From Aradus depressus (taxonomy: Eukaryota; Arthropoda; Insecta; Hemiptera; Aradidae): a DNA stretch of 64,000 nt. Numbering within the stretch: the stretch's first letter is position 1; every line of letters starts with the position of its first letter. The stretch is taken from NCBI GenBank assembly GCA_963662175.1, contig OY759221.1:22059027-22123026 (forward strand), in the 5' to 3' direction. This document shows positions 10,801 to 20,900 of the stretch, piece by piece. The translations under genes and the position numbers were made by a program. The notes under the pieces were generated by a model that did no database searches, was not told the DNA's origin, and was given only the letters and a program-made list of their open reading frames with translations.

Positions 10801-13800
10801 GGTAGGAAAAATTTAGGATTCCCACAGTAGAGTCGGGCTCATGTCCACCAGAGTGACGAAAGAGCGCTCTGGTAGTAGGCGATATGACCTCGTAGTTAAA
10901 GCCCGGGCATGAGTCATAAAACCTAACCTAACCTATAGACTGTAAAGATGCTGTGAAGCTGTTTAGCAGTGATAATTATTTGTTAAAAGTAGCTAAAAGT
11001 AATGAAAAATACGTTTTTAAGCAAAATAATAAAGTAAAATAAATCGAACTTTATTTTGACACAATGTACTTTTTTTTTTTTCCTTTAATAACCAATGTAC
11101 TTTATTTGTACAAAAAAAAGGTGGCAACCCTGGTTACAGGTGGTCTCAAGAGCGCATGCTTCAACCAGTAAATAATTTAAATTTCTATTTGCCCAGACAA
11201 ATGATCTTAAAACTAGAAAAATAACAATAATAACTATTTGCTTTCAATATATAATACGTATGTAAGTTACAAAATAATTTAAAATGTTTTTGTGATTTAA
11301 TATGAAGATATAATTGGATGCTGGTAGTCTTCACATAGTGAGAAGTCATAAAGTGTACCTGTTTCGGCTCACGCCCTCGTAAGCTGTGCTTACTAAGCAC
11401 AAAGTTCAAAGGTTACACAGATCGTAGAAATGTAAAATGTTTCATAAATGAAAAATGACCGTTATTGAAATAAATAATAACCATTAAGATTTATTTAAAA
11501 TTAAGAAATAAAACTATATATATAATTTATCTATTTTTTGGATTATATCAACATTATTGTTATACTAATTAAGTATATGACGTATAAGAGTGACTTCTCT
11601 TCGGAGGTACCTAATAATATTATCCCAAAGTTATGCCACCGCTTTGTCTAGTTCGTTAAATTTTATTTGTATTATATTGGATTTATTGTTATTTTAATTT
11701 GATTGTACTTTTCAGATCCTGCCCAAATATCGGAACTTTTGTCCAAAACAATAGCGGACGCACACGCACGAACATGTCTCTTCACTCTGGAACACATTCA
11801 TAGCATGTTCAGGAAGCCTCAGGACCTCTCCAAACTTTTATTTTACAAAAATATGGTAAACTAATATATTTATTAAATATTTTAAAAGAGTTTGGAGTAA
11901 TCTTTATAGGAAATCTCCATGCATTGCGAAAAAAACTCTTCTTTTTTTTTTTTTTTTTTTACGCATTGGCTACCATGACTATTACCGTTTCTATCATATG
12001 TGACATTGATTGAGTTGGGCGAAAGATGAGAAAATGTGCCAGAACAACCCAAAACCCAAGCGGCAAGTCTTGGAGGTTGCCGAGGGAGGTGGGACAGACG
12101 AACTGATCCAGAGGTCTCCCCAGCCAAGCTCATCTCAGTGTCATCACAATATACATAAGTTTTACAACACATTTCAGAATTATTTGGACATATTTGCGTC
12201 TAATAAAAGACACAGAGCTGTTGTCCACTCACGAGTTTATTTTGCAAAGCCAACTTTCAGTCTAATGAGACCATCTTCAGTGCTAACTTCTGATTGTTAC
12301 TCAACCATGAGTAGCAATCAGAAACTGGTACAGCTCACTACCTTTGTTAAGTAAGTTAGCACTGAAGATGGTCTCATTAGACTGAAAGCTGGCTTTGCAA
12401 AATAAACTCGTGAGTGAACAACAGCTCTGTGTATTTTATTGAATCGGCACGCTCACAACAACCTCCAAAAAAATTCCTCATATTTGCATCTCTCAAGAAT
12501 CGAAGATAGATTTCTAAAGTGCGTTTTTTTTTGGAAAATCTCATTGAGGTTTCGCAGATATATCTGCAGCTCCTCATAGGATTGACAGTGTCACATTTTT
12601 TTTATTAAATGCCGCACAGTCAAAGCATATCCACAGAATCGGCACTGTGCTTATTCTTCTTTAACCAGGAGGTGGCCATGAGTGAGTCTCGTATGACCGA
12701 TGGCAAGTCCTGCTTCTAGTTACTTCCCCAGGTATACGAAGTACAGCGAAAGTTTGGTAATCGGGCAGAAGTTCGATGCGGTGTTCATTTTTTTCCAAAA
12801 AAATGAAAATTCTATCTGCTTGTGTGTCTGTGTACTCCTGATAGGATAAATGTATCGACACGAAATTTTATGTGTATCCAGAATCCTCTAACGACGACAT
12901 CTATGGATTTTAAAACAAACCAATCAATGGGAAGGGGGAATTAGGTGGGAGGCTTAACACAAAAACTCCAATAACTGCCGTTGTAATGAATGTATCGACA
13001 CGAAATTTCGTATGTAAATTCAAACATTTATTTATTTTATTGATAGTCTTTTCTGTCAACTAATTCAGTACACCATACTATCCATGTTTTACATAAATTC
13101 ATGGGAAAGTATTTTTTCGGAATTAATAACATTTTCCGATATAATTAATTGAAAAAAATTAATTTGCCTTACCTAATTCGTTAACATCGTCAAAAATATT
13201 TCTATCGAATGAAGTCAAGTCTATTTTCTTCTTCATTCTATAAATACTAATATTGCTGTGCTCAAGATCGTGGGTTCGAAGCCAGCCGAGGCCCTGGTTT
13301 TTTTTTTTTAATAGCTAAAAAACCTTGAGAACTCCCTCGTTCGGAGGCGGTCCTTGAGCCTGTACGATGTCAGGCAGTCGTTAAGGACTCGTACCATAAT
13401 TAAACTAGGGTAGGTAAAATTTAAGACTCCCACAGTAGAGCCGGGCTCATGTACACCAGAGCGAAGAAAGTGCTTTATTAGTAGGCGATATGACCTTGTA
13501 GTTAAAGCCCGGGCGTGATTCAAAAACAGAGAAACAAGCAATATATAATTTTGAGTTGTTGAAACAAAGAGACGTTCATGAGCAAATGGAAATGCGTTCG
13601 TTTCTCTTCAGTGAGAAGCTTTCATGCCTCTTAAACGTTAATACTTAATACATGTATTTGCAATTTATTTGAATACTAATAGATTTGGTTGTTACAGGCG
13701 CATGAGGAACTGTGGTTGGAGTGTGCACAAAAGCTAACAGCTGTGATTCAACAAATTATTGAGTTTGCTAAGATGGTACCCGGCTTCATGAAGCTGTCCC

Positions 13801-16800
13801 AGGACGATCAAATCGTCTTATTGAAGGCTGGTACGTACTCTGACCTATTTATTTATTTTCCTTCACTTTTTATTATTTATATACATTTATACTTATATTT
13901 ATATGAATTTATATATATTTATTGTCCTCCTAAAGATTGCACTAATCAAAATATTCCTAAAAATACACATAGCAGGTCATCTTGTACGTAATGTCTGTTT
14001 TGAGGGCGCTGGTGGCCCAGAGGTAGTATACTTGCCTACAGAGCTCAAGATCGCATGTTCGAAACCCTCCGCCGAGGCCCTTGAGTTTTTTATTTGGGGA
14101 GAATCTTGAGCATGCTGTCCTTCGGATGGGTCGTTAAGCTATGGTTCCCGATCCTGTTCGAGTGTCAGGTACTCTTTAGAGATCCCTATATATAGTTGAA
14201 CTTGGGTAGACAAAATTTTGGACGCCCACAGTAAAGCTACCAGGAAAGGGATAAGAGCATTGGATGCATAGGTTCCTAGGTGTTCACAACAGCCCTCCCA
14301 TTTCTGTCTTAATGTGTTTTTCAGAAAATGTATGGAAACGGTGCCACAAAGCTCACCTTCATCCTCGACTATTTTAGTTACGACCAATCAGAATAATTTT
14401 TTTACCTTACGGTATAAATGGTTATTTATGGTTAAAATCGCGGGTTCGAAATCCGGCTGAAGCCTTTAGGTTTTTTACTTGGAAGGTAAAAACCTTGAGC
14501 ACACTGTCCTTCAAATAGGATCTTAAGCAATGTCCTCAGCCTGTATGATGTAAGTCGTTAAGACTTCCACCGTATAGCTAGTAAGGAAGGGATAAGAGCA
14601 TTGGATGCTTAGGTCCACGGGTGTACACACCAGCCTTCTAATGTAATTTTTTGTATTCTGGGACAAAAAAAGAGTGTGCCCCCTTTCTACCTCTTCCGAT
14701 GAATCCATCCGATGGTCAATTAGAAAGTTCTGGAGACACCGGAACATATGGTCATCTGAAGGGACTTTGCAGGAGTACGCGATGGATGACGATATTTAAG
14801 TACTTTGTACCGTAGTACTGGATTTTGGAGGGGAATTGAAGAAGTTCACTTTTCCGGCCTCAAAAGCTTTGATGATAGTTTTTTTTTTAATTCTTAATTT
14901 TTCTCTGGAAATCCGCAAACTCGAACCTCAGAGGGGTTGTGGTTAGAGTGATACGATGTGGTGAGAGCTTATAGTGACAGCTTATTGACGTATATATTCT
15001 GGGTGGGCTGGTGTGTACACCTTGGGACCTAAGCTTCTAATGTTTACAAATTAAAAATAAATTAGTTCTGATCAATGAAAAAAATCATATATGTAGTTTG
15101 AGCAAATTCACATAAGGACCTGAGCATCTAATACTCTTGAAATTACTAAATTCTTTCATATCGTTCCTTTTTGTCCTACCTGGATCTGATGTTAGCGAAT
15201 CATTCAGCGGAGAACTATTCTCTCAGTTTCCTAGGCACATCTAATTGTAAGACTTGCGTAGTCCAATCTTCTGATTGTCCTTTGTCTCTCCGACAGGTAG
15301 TTTCGAGCTGGCGATCCTCCGGATGTCCCGGTACTTCGACCTCAGCTCTGGCTGTGTCCTCTACGGAGACACGATGCTGCCTCAGGATGCCTTCTACACC
15401 GCAGACACAGCTGAGATGAAGCTGGTCACTCTTGCCTTCGAGGTGGCTCGCGGGGTGGCTGAGCTCAAACTCACAGAGACTGAACTTGCCCTCTACTCTG
15501 CTTGTGTTCTTCTCTCATCAGGTAATATAATAATTTATAATTAGTTATAATATTTATTTATTTATGTTAATACGTTACATGGTAAAAGGATACGTCATAA
15601 AAATGTATAGATCAAATTAGCTTATAAACAGTGGCGGATCTAACGGGCGGCCAATGAGAAAATGACACCTCGGCCCCTGTCCAAAAGAACAGGGCCCTCG
15701 TAAAAAAAGTAGAAATAGATTTTTTTTTTGAGGAGTTTCGGAGACAATGCTATGAAAAATAAAACAAAATAACATTGATTTGACTAAACATTTAATGAGT
15801 AGTATTTCAAATAATTTCTAATATGTTAACATATATGTGCTTTGTTTTAAAATTCTCGAAATATATGCGCGCGAGCTCTCCCAGAACACCTCTTTCTTTG
15901 TAAAATGCTGAATTTTCACTGTGTGTTATTGTAACACTCGTTTGAATCTTTTTAGCTAATAAAATATTACCAAGTCGATATAAAAAAAATTATATATATT
16001 TTTTAAATTTTTTTTCTCAATGATTTTAACATTTTGTTGCCAAGTTTACCTGTCACATTCATCGTTATATAATTTATATTTAAGGAAGATTGTCCATGAA
16101 AGTACATTGCTTCCTGACAGGGATTCGTCTGATAGCTATCAGGGCAAACCTTCACCTAGAAATGTGAAAATGGTCATTTCAAATTCCTATATTATTTAAT
16201 TAATGAAATTATACTTATATATAGTCAGTGCCGGCCCGAGTCAAGTTTTAAGATGGAGCGAGATCCAATTATGGCACCTTCCTTGCTTGCCCCTAATATA
16301 TACCAGTTGTGTGTGCTTACATGGAAGATCTCGACTTAAGGCCCTGTCTAATTTGTCGATTGAAAACAGCCATGCTCGTTGGCACTGTAGTCTTCACAGT
16401 ACCTATACCGGTGGTGCCCCACCCGCGCACTCGACTCGCGCTCGTCTCAACAGATAAGGTCATTCATATACCATACTAGCCACACGCTCGCAATCAAGAT
16501 CTAAGAATCAAGATTTTTTTCCTTTATTTTTCTTTGGATTGTATTTAAATGACTTATGTACTGTAACCATGTTGTGTGTTTGTGTTTGCAGATCGGCCAG
16601 GTCTGAAGGGTCTTGCTGAGATAGGGAGGCTGGGCCAAGCGGTACTCCGGGCACTTCGTCTGGAGCTCGACAGGAACCACACCCTCCCCATCAAGGGGGA
16701 TGTCACTGTCTCTGATGCTCTTATCGCCAAAATTCCAACTCTCAGGTATTCTTTGTTTTTATTTTTTGCTCTTTTAGTCACATGTATCTTGTTTAGTACC

Positions 16801-18266
16801 CAATCGTTCTTCTCGATGGCTTTAAGGACTGATCAAGAAGAATTGTTCTTCTTTTAATATCCAGGCTTCTAACCTGAGGACTGACGGTAACCTGGTTTTT
16901 ATGTTCAGTTTCCTCCGGAACTGTTTTGCAGTGCGCCTTCATGACCCCTTGTTCTGGTTCAATAAGATCCTCTTCCGTTGATGAACGAACCAATCGGCTA
17001 GTTCATACCTGACCATTCGGGAGTAAGTACTTTCTCGTTCACCACGGGTTTGTCATTCTCCTCTGACATCCCAATGAAGAATTCTAAGTGTCAACAATCT
17101 TTTGAATAACCAAAATTGTATCTAATATAAAGAGAGGGCGCCGGTAGCTCAGTGGTATGCGTGCTTGTCTTCTGAGCTCAAGAACGTGGGTTCGAAACCC
17201 GACCGAGGCCCTTATTTTATTTTATCTGGAAGGTAAAATAAACTTAAGCACGCCGTCCTTCGGATGGGACGTTAAGCGATGGTCCCGAGTCTGTACGATG
17301 TCAGGTACTCGTTAAAGACCCCTGCCCTAGGTGAATCAAAATTTAGGACGCCCACAGTAGAGTCGGGCTCATGTCCACCAGAGTGACGAAAGAGCGCTCT
17401 GGTAGTAGGCGATATGACCTCGTAGTTAAAGCCCGGGCATGAGTCATAAAGCCTAACTTATAATATAAATTGGATCAACTTGAATGAGACGTGTTTTCAC
17501 CCTGACTGTGACAGTTACAAAAATGCCAATAATATAAAGGGGTTGAATGGGAAATTTAAAATTAGGACAACAAATTATGAAAAATGGTGTTTGTTTCATG
17601 TGGTTAAGTGTAAGATCTGGTAGAAAAAAATTAATATTCTATTGAAATTTAAGCCCCCTAATTTTCCTTTAAAAAAAATCAGGTTTTACAATTTGAAAAG
17701 AAAAATATTGTAAGTAAAAAAAGCCATTTGAAGTAAACAAAAATTTGTGTTAGTGGCGTAGCGGCCCCCCCCCCCCCCCTCCCCGTTATATAATGAATGT
17801 ATTGACACCTACTTCATATGTAAATTCAGAACCCCATAAGGATCAAACTTATCTGGTGTACTTAATTTTCTGTTGAATAAGCCGAAGGGAAGGGAGGATC
17901 AATTCAAAAGTCCTGATAACTGTCAATATAATGAAATTTTATTTTTAAATTCAAAAGCCCTCAAGAACTAAATTGATTAATTCGTTCTATTTAAGAAGTA
18001 CTTTGTCGGTGTTTTACCAAAGATTTTTTTTTTTTTTTAACTGCAACCGTCTGCTTGAAAATGGGTTGTCTTATTGAATTTTGGCCACCCTGTATATATT
18101 TTTTTAAAGAAGCATAACAGAACAGGTTTATTAATTAATAATCTTGTATAATTTTTGCAGGGAATTGAGCATGCTACACATGGAAGCCCTTAGCAAGTTC
18201 AAACGATCGACACCACACCTTGAATTCCCTGCGTTACACAAAGAACTCTTCTCTGTTGATAGCTGA
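6987..18266 (+). CDS. Hr3: Hr3 nuclear receptor (ROR/NR1F4), hinge to C-terminus, six exons
   Basis: Joined in phase, exons 6987-7148, 11716-11855, 13698-13830, 15297-15521, 16592-16745 and 18161-18266 encode the end of the hinge and the complete ligand-binding domain of the insect ROR homologue Hr3. In insects this nuclear receptor is induced by ecdysone. It drives the mid-prepupal or pre-moult switch, activates beta-FTZ-F1 and is antagonised by E75. The nuclear-receptor LBD signature (helices 3-4) is [15 protein letters not shown] followed by QIVLLK. The beta-turn region is [10 protein letters not shown]. The AF-2 helix is PALHKELF, close to the vertebrate ROR sequence. All internal exons have AG and GT borders with matching codon phases. 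Introns are 1.1-4.6 kb and full of SINEs and MITEs. The zinc-finger exons are not in this window. Identity is judged from recognised motifs, not a database search. Confidence 0.93.
7368..8194 (-). mobile_element. 5'-truncated LINE (ATT-tail family)
   Basis: On the minus strand this runs from a C-terminal coding remnant (around 8110-8190, AAGAAGTGGGGAAGGGCATTG on the plus strand) to a 3' tail of ATTATTATT. The marker near the tail is TTATTTCCGTTAAACC. The same 3' end recurs at 15545, 20303, 46685, 61460 and 63446. It contains an inserted hammerhead-like hairpin block and a (TA)n tract. Confidence 0.7.
7655..7905 (-). repeat. Hammerhead-like hairpin block and (TA)n tract
   Basis: On the minus strand 7733-7704 read CTGATGA, one extra T, a perfect GGGACG/CGTCCC hairpin with a six-base loop, then GAAA. 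The order is that of a hammerhead core. A pure (TA)n run lies at about 7808-7850. Confidence 0.6.
8256..10287. other. Hr3 intron, no recognised feature
   Basis: AT-rich intronic sequence with no convincing exon or repeat border on either strand. A short pyrimidine-rich patch at 9140-9265 with two CCAGAT-type motifs was checked and has no coding frame. Confidence 0.5.
10296..11133. mobile_element. hAT-like MITE carrying a SINE A insertion
   Basis: Terminal inverted repeats AGGGTTGCCACC and GGTGGCAACCCT are flanked by the 8-bp duplication TTACAGGT (10288-10295 and 11134-11141). An 8-bp target and an AGGGTTGCC end fit hAT elements. Subterminal GTACTTTATT-type motifs are also mirrored. There is no transposase. 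The SINE at 10586-10933 was inserted later. Confidence 0.75.
10586..10933 (+). mobile_element. SINE A, full-length with target duplication
   Basis: An intact tRNA-like head and full body end in AACCTAACCTAACC. It is flanked by the exact 11-bp duplication TATAGACTGTA (10575-10585 and 10934-10944), which shows insertion by target-primed reverse transcription. It is among the least diverged copies here. Confidence 0.93.
11716..11855 (+). CDS. Hr3: Hr3 exon, start of the ligand-binding domain
   Basis: Encodes [19 protein letters not shown] followed by [14 protein letters not shown] and [13 protein letters not shown]. This is the conserved Hr3 segment between hinge and helix 3 (ADAHART and LFYKNM are typical). 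The acceptor is TTTTCAG|AT and the donor ATG|GTAAAC. It has two bases of a split codon at the start and ends on a codon boundary. Confidence 0.93.
11938..12150 (-). mobile_element. Probable SINE-like retroposon with poly(A) tail (poly-T on plus strand)
   Basis: A run of about 22 T at 11941-11962 would be a poly(A) tail on the minus strand. It is preceded there by GTAGCCAATGCG and a GC-rich body. The tail-proximal motif weakly resembles that of SINE B at 46753-46972. No clear tRNA-like head or target duplication was found. Confidence 0.4.
12211..12431. repeat. 77-bp inverted repeat with hammerhead-like modules
   Basis: Arms 12211-12287 and 12355-12431 are nearly perfect inverse copies starting CACAGAGCTG and ending CAGCTCTGTG. 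Each carries a module of CTGAAGA, a GTCT/AGAC hairpin, then GAAAGCTGGC. It lies within an Hr3 intron, so a hairpin would form in the pre-mRNA. Confidence 0.8.
12838..13030 (+). repeat. R1rep family fragment
   Basis: Contains TGTATCGACACGAAATTT at two places 140 bases apart, with GGCTTAACACAAAAACTCC between them. These are the markers of the interspersed family called R1rep here, whose internal units are about 140-146 bases. Confidence 0.65.
13258..13525 (+). mobile_element. SINE A, 5'-truncated diverged copy
   Basis: Starts in the tRNA-like head (GCTCAAGATCGTGGGTTCG) and runs through GATGTCAGGCAGTCGTTAAG, GCCGGGCTCATG and AAGCCCGGGCGTG. It sits in the intron just upstream of the 13698 exon of Hr3. 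Confidence 0.8.
13698..13830 (+). CDS. Hr3: Hr3 exon, LBD helices 3-5
   Basis: Encodes [19 protein letters not shown], then [18 protein letters not shown] and QIVLLKAG. It contains the nuclear-receptor LBD signature covering helix 3 to helix 4, including the charge-clamp region. The acceptor is GTTACAG|GCG and the donor G|GTACGT. Confidence 0.95.
14004..14245 (+). mobile_element. SINE A, diverged, 3'-truncated
   Basis: Begins GGGCGCTGGTGGCCCAGAGG, keeps GATCGCATGTTCGAAACCC and GTCAGGTACTCTTTAGAGA, and breaks off near CCCACAGTAAAGC. A second fragment (14428-14575) follows, sharing the downstream words AAGGGATAAGAGCATTGGAT. Confidence 0.75.
14428..14575 (+). mobile_element. SINE A fragment
   Basis: Contains AAAATCGCGGGTTCGAAATCC and the ACTTGGAAGGTAAAAACC and CACACTGTCCTTC blocks. 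Both ends are truncated. It and the preceding copy are followed by the same unrelated 50-base block, suggesting a segmental duplication of this part of the intron. Confidence 0.65.
15297..15521 (+). CDS. Hr3: Hr3 exon, LBD helices 5-8
   Basis: Completes a glycine codon and encodes [49 protein letters not shown] and [19 protein letters not shown]. The acceptor is CCGACAG|GT and the donor TCAG|GTAATA. The 75-codon length and split-codon phases fit both neighbouring exons. Confidence 0.95.
15545..15720. repeat. LINE 3' fragment and a hAT-like end
   Basis: 15545-15627 matches the ATT-tail LINE 3' end (ACGTTACATGGTAAAAGGATACGTCA). It is followed at 15629 by CAGTGGCGGATCTAACGGGC, a typical MITE terminus without a matching far end. 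Confidence 0.5.
16226..16495. mobile_element. hAT-like MITE, partial copy
   Basis: Starts CAGTGCCGGCCCGAGTCAAG and is collinear, in opposite orientation, with the complete element at 35926-36269 (shared GTCGATTGAAAACAGCCA and ACCGGTGGTGCCCCACC). The far end is lost near 16495. It ends about 100 bases before the 16592 Hr3 exon. Confidence 0.75.
16592..16745 (+). CDS. Hr3: Hr3 exon, LBD helices 9-10
   Basis: Encodes [32 protein letters not shown] and then [17 protein letters not shown], ending in AG of an arginine codon. The acceptor is TTTGCAG|AT and the donor CTCAG|GTATTC. Ending after two bases of a codon, it can join either 18161 or the candidate alternative exon at 22142. Confidence 0.95.
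17138..17460 (+). mobile_element. SINE A, nearly full length with target duplication
   Basis: A complete tRNA-like head is followed by the standard body and a short tail GCCTAACTTA. It is flanked by TAATATAAA at 17124-17132 and 17461-17469. A short internal deletion removes part of the GGGTAGGCAAAATTT block. Confidence 0.9.
17760..18100. repeat. Poly-C tract, R1rep fragment and a Tc1/mariner-like end
   Basis: A run of about 16 C starts near 17765. R1rep words (AATGAATGTATTGACACC, CCCCATAAGGA) follow up to a TTTAAGAAGTACTTTG edge near 18000. 18058-18100 (inverse CAGGGTGGCCAAAATTCAAT) resembles a mariner-type terminus but has no partner. Confidence 0.45.
18161..18266 (+). CDS. Hr3: Hr3 last exon, helix 11 and AF-2
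   Basis: After one base completing Arg it encodes [30 protein letters not shown] and SVDS, with TGA at 18264-18266. PALHKELF is the AF-2 coactivator helix, equivalent to the P-x-L-Y-K-E-L-F of vertebrate RORs. The acceptor is TTTTTGCAG|G. Confidence 0.95.
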
Positions 18267-18610
18267 ACGCCGTGAGTTCATATATCTATCAATCTGTCCA
18301 TTTAAAAAAATTATATAATTTCCAATACATCTCTTAGTATATTGGACATTATATAAATATATATATATAGTATATACTGTGTATAGTATACAGAGTGAGA
18401 TTTTTTTTTTCACCAAACCGTTGTTGTTCTTGTTGTTAAAATTATGACGTACAAATGATTATATATATATAAAGAAAATAAAAAAAATATGTATTTAAAT
18501 TAAAACAATAATAATTTGTTTAAAAGTTGCTTAAAAAGAAAACGTTTTAACTAGCCTAGATAGTGGCTTTTCTTCTCTTTCTATTTGAACAGTAGAGAAA
18601 ATAATAAAAC
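18267..18610 (+). other. Hr3: Probable Hr3 3' UTR (end uncertain)
   Basis: AT-rich sequence follows the stop codon. AATAAA occurs at 18603-18608 and again several times downstream to about 18730 and 18905, so the true cleavage site cannot be picked from the sequence. Confidence 0.4.
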
Positions 18611-19353
18611 AAAAGTTTATAAATTACGTTATGAAATTATATATATATTTATTATGTTTCACAATATATATTTTATGTATTCATAGATAATCATTAAGGT
18701 ATAATAAAAAATAATAAAAAAAAGTAAAATAAAGTCATTCGGTTAATAAAAACAAGATATGTCTAATAGCTTGGTTCTATTAACTGTGAAATTAATTTTC
18801 TTTGTTTACATTTAAGAAGAATATTTTACAAGTAGAATATGATTTATGTTAATTATGTCATTTTATTTTTTGTAATAATATATTATTTCTTTATAAAATA
18901 TAAATAAAATAAATATTTATCATTATTATTTTTTATTTGTTTTTAAATTTGAAATACGAAACCCTTTCTTTTCTTAATTTATTAATTTAATATAATTTTT
19001 TTATTATTAATTAATTTTTCTCCATTGGTTTTGGGTCACCATATTAACTGTCTGAAGTAAATTCAATTAATAATGGGCAAATCAATATTATTTTTTAATA
19101 TCAGTATATTAATGAATGTATTCAGTTTTGTAACAGTCCATAGTAGTTTTTTAGGTCTAACAAATCCTCTGTTAATATTAATATATATGAATATTTAATC
19201 GTAATATTTAATAAGTATTAGTTGTTATTATTTTCCTGCTGAGTAATACAATTTCATTCAGGTCATGATATAATTACTGTTATTTTTACTAACATGACTA
19301 ATAAACGAATATTGAGGGATGACAACAGAAATTATATAGTTTTATTACGACGG

Positions 19354-19389
<36 letters not shown>

Positions 19390-20220
19390 TATCGTATTAC
19401 TTTGAATTTAAAACACTTTTTTTTACTTATTTCGGAATGAAGAATTGGGAATCTTGAATTAGAAGTTGGTCTACGTTTCTAATGTTTGGACGACTCCAAT
19501 TTATGAGTATTTTTTCGTTATTTTCTTTTATTAAGAAATAATGAGAGTTGCTTAACTTTTTTTTATGCTCTTATAGTTTTCCCTGGGTCCCCTAGATTAA
19601 TCTCAATATAAGTTATACAAATTGACTTTATGGTTTTGTCTCACGCAAATTTTTACTGAAAAGTATAAGAAATAAGATTTTTTTTTTTGTTGTGAAAACA
19701 ATATTACTTTGCGTGAATATTGTTTTCGTTTTTTTTTAATATACATATTTGCTTTTAATTCACATATTTCTGTTAATTTATAAAGAATTTCAGAATATTT
19801 TAAACTTATTTTTAGGAGTTCAAAGTATCAATTTTTACTCTATGGTATACGAAAAGTGCTACTAAGAAGATAATAAACAATCGTGAACTGGTTGGGAATT
19901 TACAATCGACAGTAACAATAACAAAAGTATGTTTTGAGACATACAGGGTGTCTCAAACATTGACACTCTTAATCCGTTGATTATCCACCTCACAGATCCA
20001 ATTTGGATTACTATTAGCTCCATTACTTTTCTAATTAATAAATAAGGCATAACAATACATTGTCTGCGTACCCTAAACATGTATGATTAATCTCATCTTC
20101 AACTGTTGGGGTCGTGTTTTACAATATGTGACAACAGTTCCTTCTTCTCATGCTCTATCAGTTCAGCTCAGTAAGTGTAGACTAGAGAGTTCTATTTACT
20201 TACAATGTTGGCGGAAATCG
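18611..20220. other. AT-rich stretch between the Hr3 stop and the LINE
   Basis: Very AT-rich, with a long T tract at about 19358-19388. No exon was recognised. If the exon at 22142 is real, this is intron. Confidence 0.5.
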
Positions 20221-20224
20221 AGGT

Positions 20225-20300
20225 TCTGTCATGAAAAGAAAAAACTGCATTTGGCCAACGTTTTAGGAACTATTTATTTCCTTCTTCAGGGCATTATAAT
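20225..20300 (-). repeat. Hammerhead-like module (degenerate core)
   Basis: On the minus strand GCC-CTGAAGA is followed by a GGAA...TTCC hairpin, then TAAAACGTTGGC, so the GCC/GGC closing stem is retained. The core has lost the exact CTGATGA and GAAA. A related piece is at about 21240-21280 on the plus strand. Confidence 0.45.
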
Positions 20301-20302
20301 GA

Positions 20303-20900
20303 TAATAATATTTATTTCCGTTAAACCATAACATGGTAATAGGGTACATCATCAGATTGTCTACATTAAGATAGCTTATAATTTTGGCACTTTAACAGAT
20401 ATTAACTCTTTGAGTCTGACACACATGGATTAGAAATACAAAAAAAGAAAAAAATATATTAGTATATAAATAATAAAAAATAGTGATTTAAACGTAGATT
20501 CGACAGACTTTTGACAGGATATCTATGGAGGAACTCTGCCAAAAAAATAAAAATTAAAGCTATGAATCAAATAATGAAACACGATTCCTTCATTTTGGTT
20601 ATTTTATTATTTTCGTACAATGAGAAAAAATTTCGTTTCCAATAGAGGGTTTCCTTCAACATAAACGTTTTTAGTTGAAGTTTAAATTTTCTTATTGTTT
20701 CTACTGTCTTCAAGAAGTGAGGAAGGGCATTGAAGAAATTAATTCCTTTATGAGTTATATTTTTTTCAAAAAAAGAGAGGACCAACGCTTAGTTATTCGA
20801 AAATCATCTTTCTTCCTGGTATCATAATCATGACTAGAATTGTTAAGAGGGAAAATATTTTTAGTTTTCCTAATAACCATTAATTCAAATATAAACAGCG
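20303..20900 (-). pseudogene. 5'-truncated LINE with reverse-transcriptase C-terminus
   Basis: The minus frame 20567-20785 reads [19 protein letters not shown], then RKFKLQLKTFMLKETLYW. This is the usual C-terminal tail of a non-LTR reverse-transcriptase protein (G-x-x-x-[FY]-N-x-L-P...F-K..L..FL). The 3' UTR follows down to TTATTTCCGTTAAACC and an ATT-rich tail at 20303. The catalytic domain is missing. It may belong to the RTE or CR1/Jockey group; the clade is unresolved. Confidence 0.7.

Noticed and set aside
12010..12354. 114-codon plus-strand frame
   Set aside because: It crosses a retroposon body and one arm of an inverted repeat; no domain is present and the frame is accidental.
13903..14109. 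68-codon frame overlapping the intron after the 13698 exon
   Set aside because: It runs through SINE A sequence and does not fit the Hr3 splice phases.
18234..18416. Minus-strand frame over the end of Hr3
   Set aside because: It is antisense to the last Hr3 exon and its AT-rich 3' UTR.
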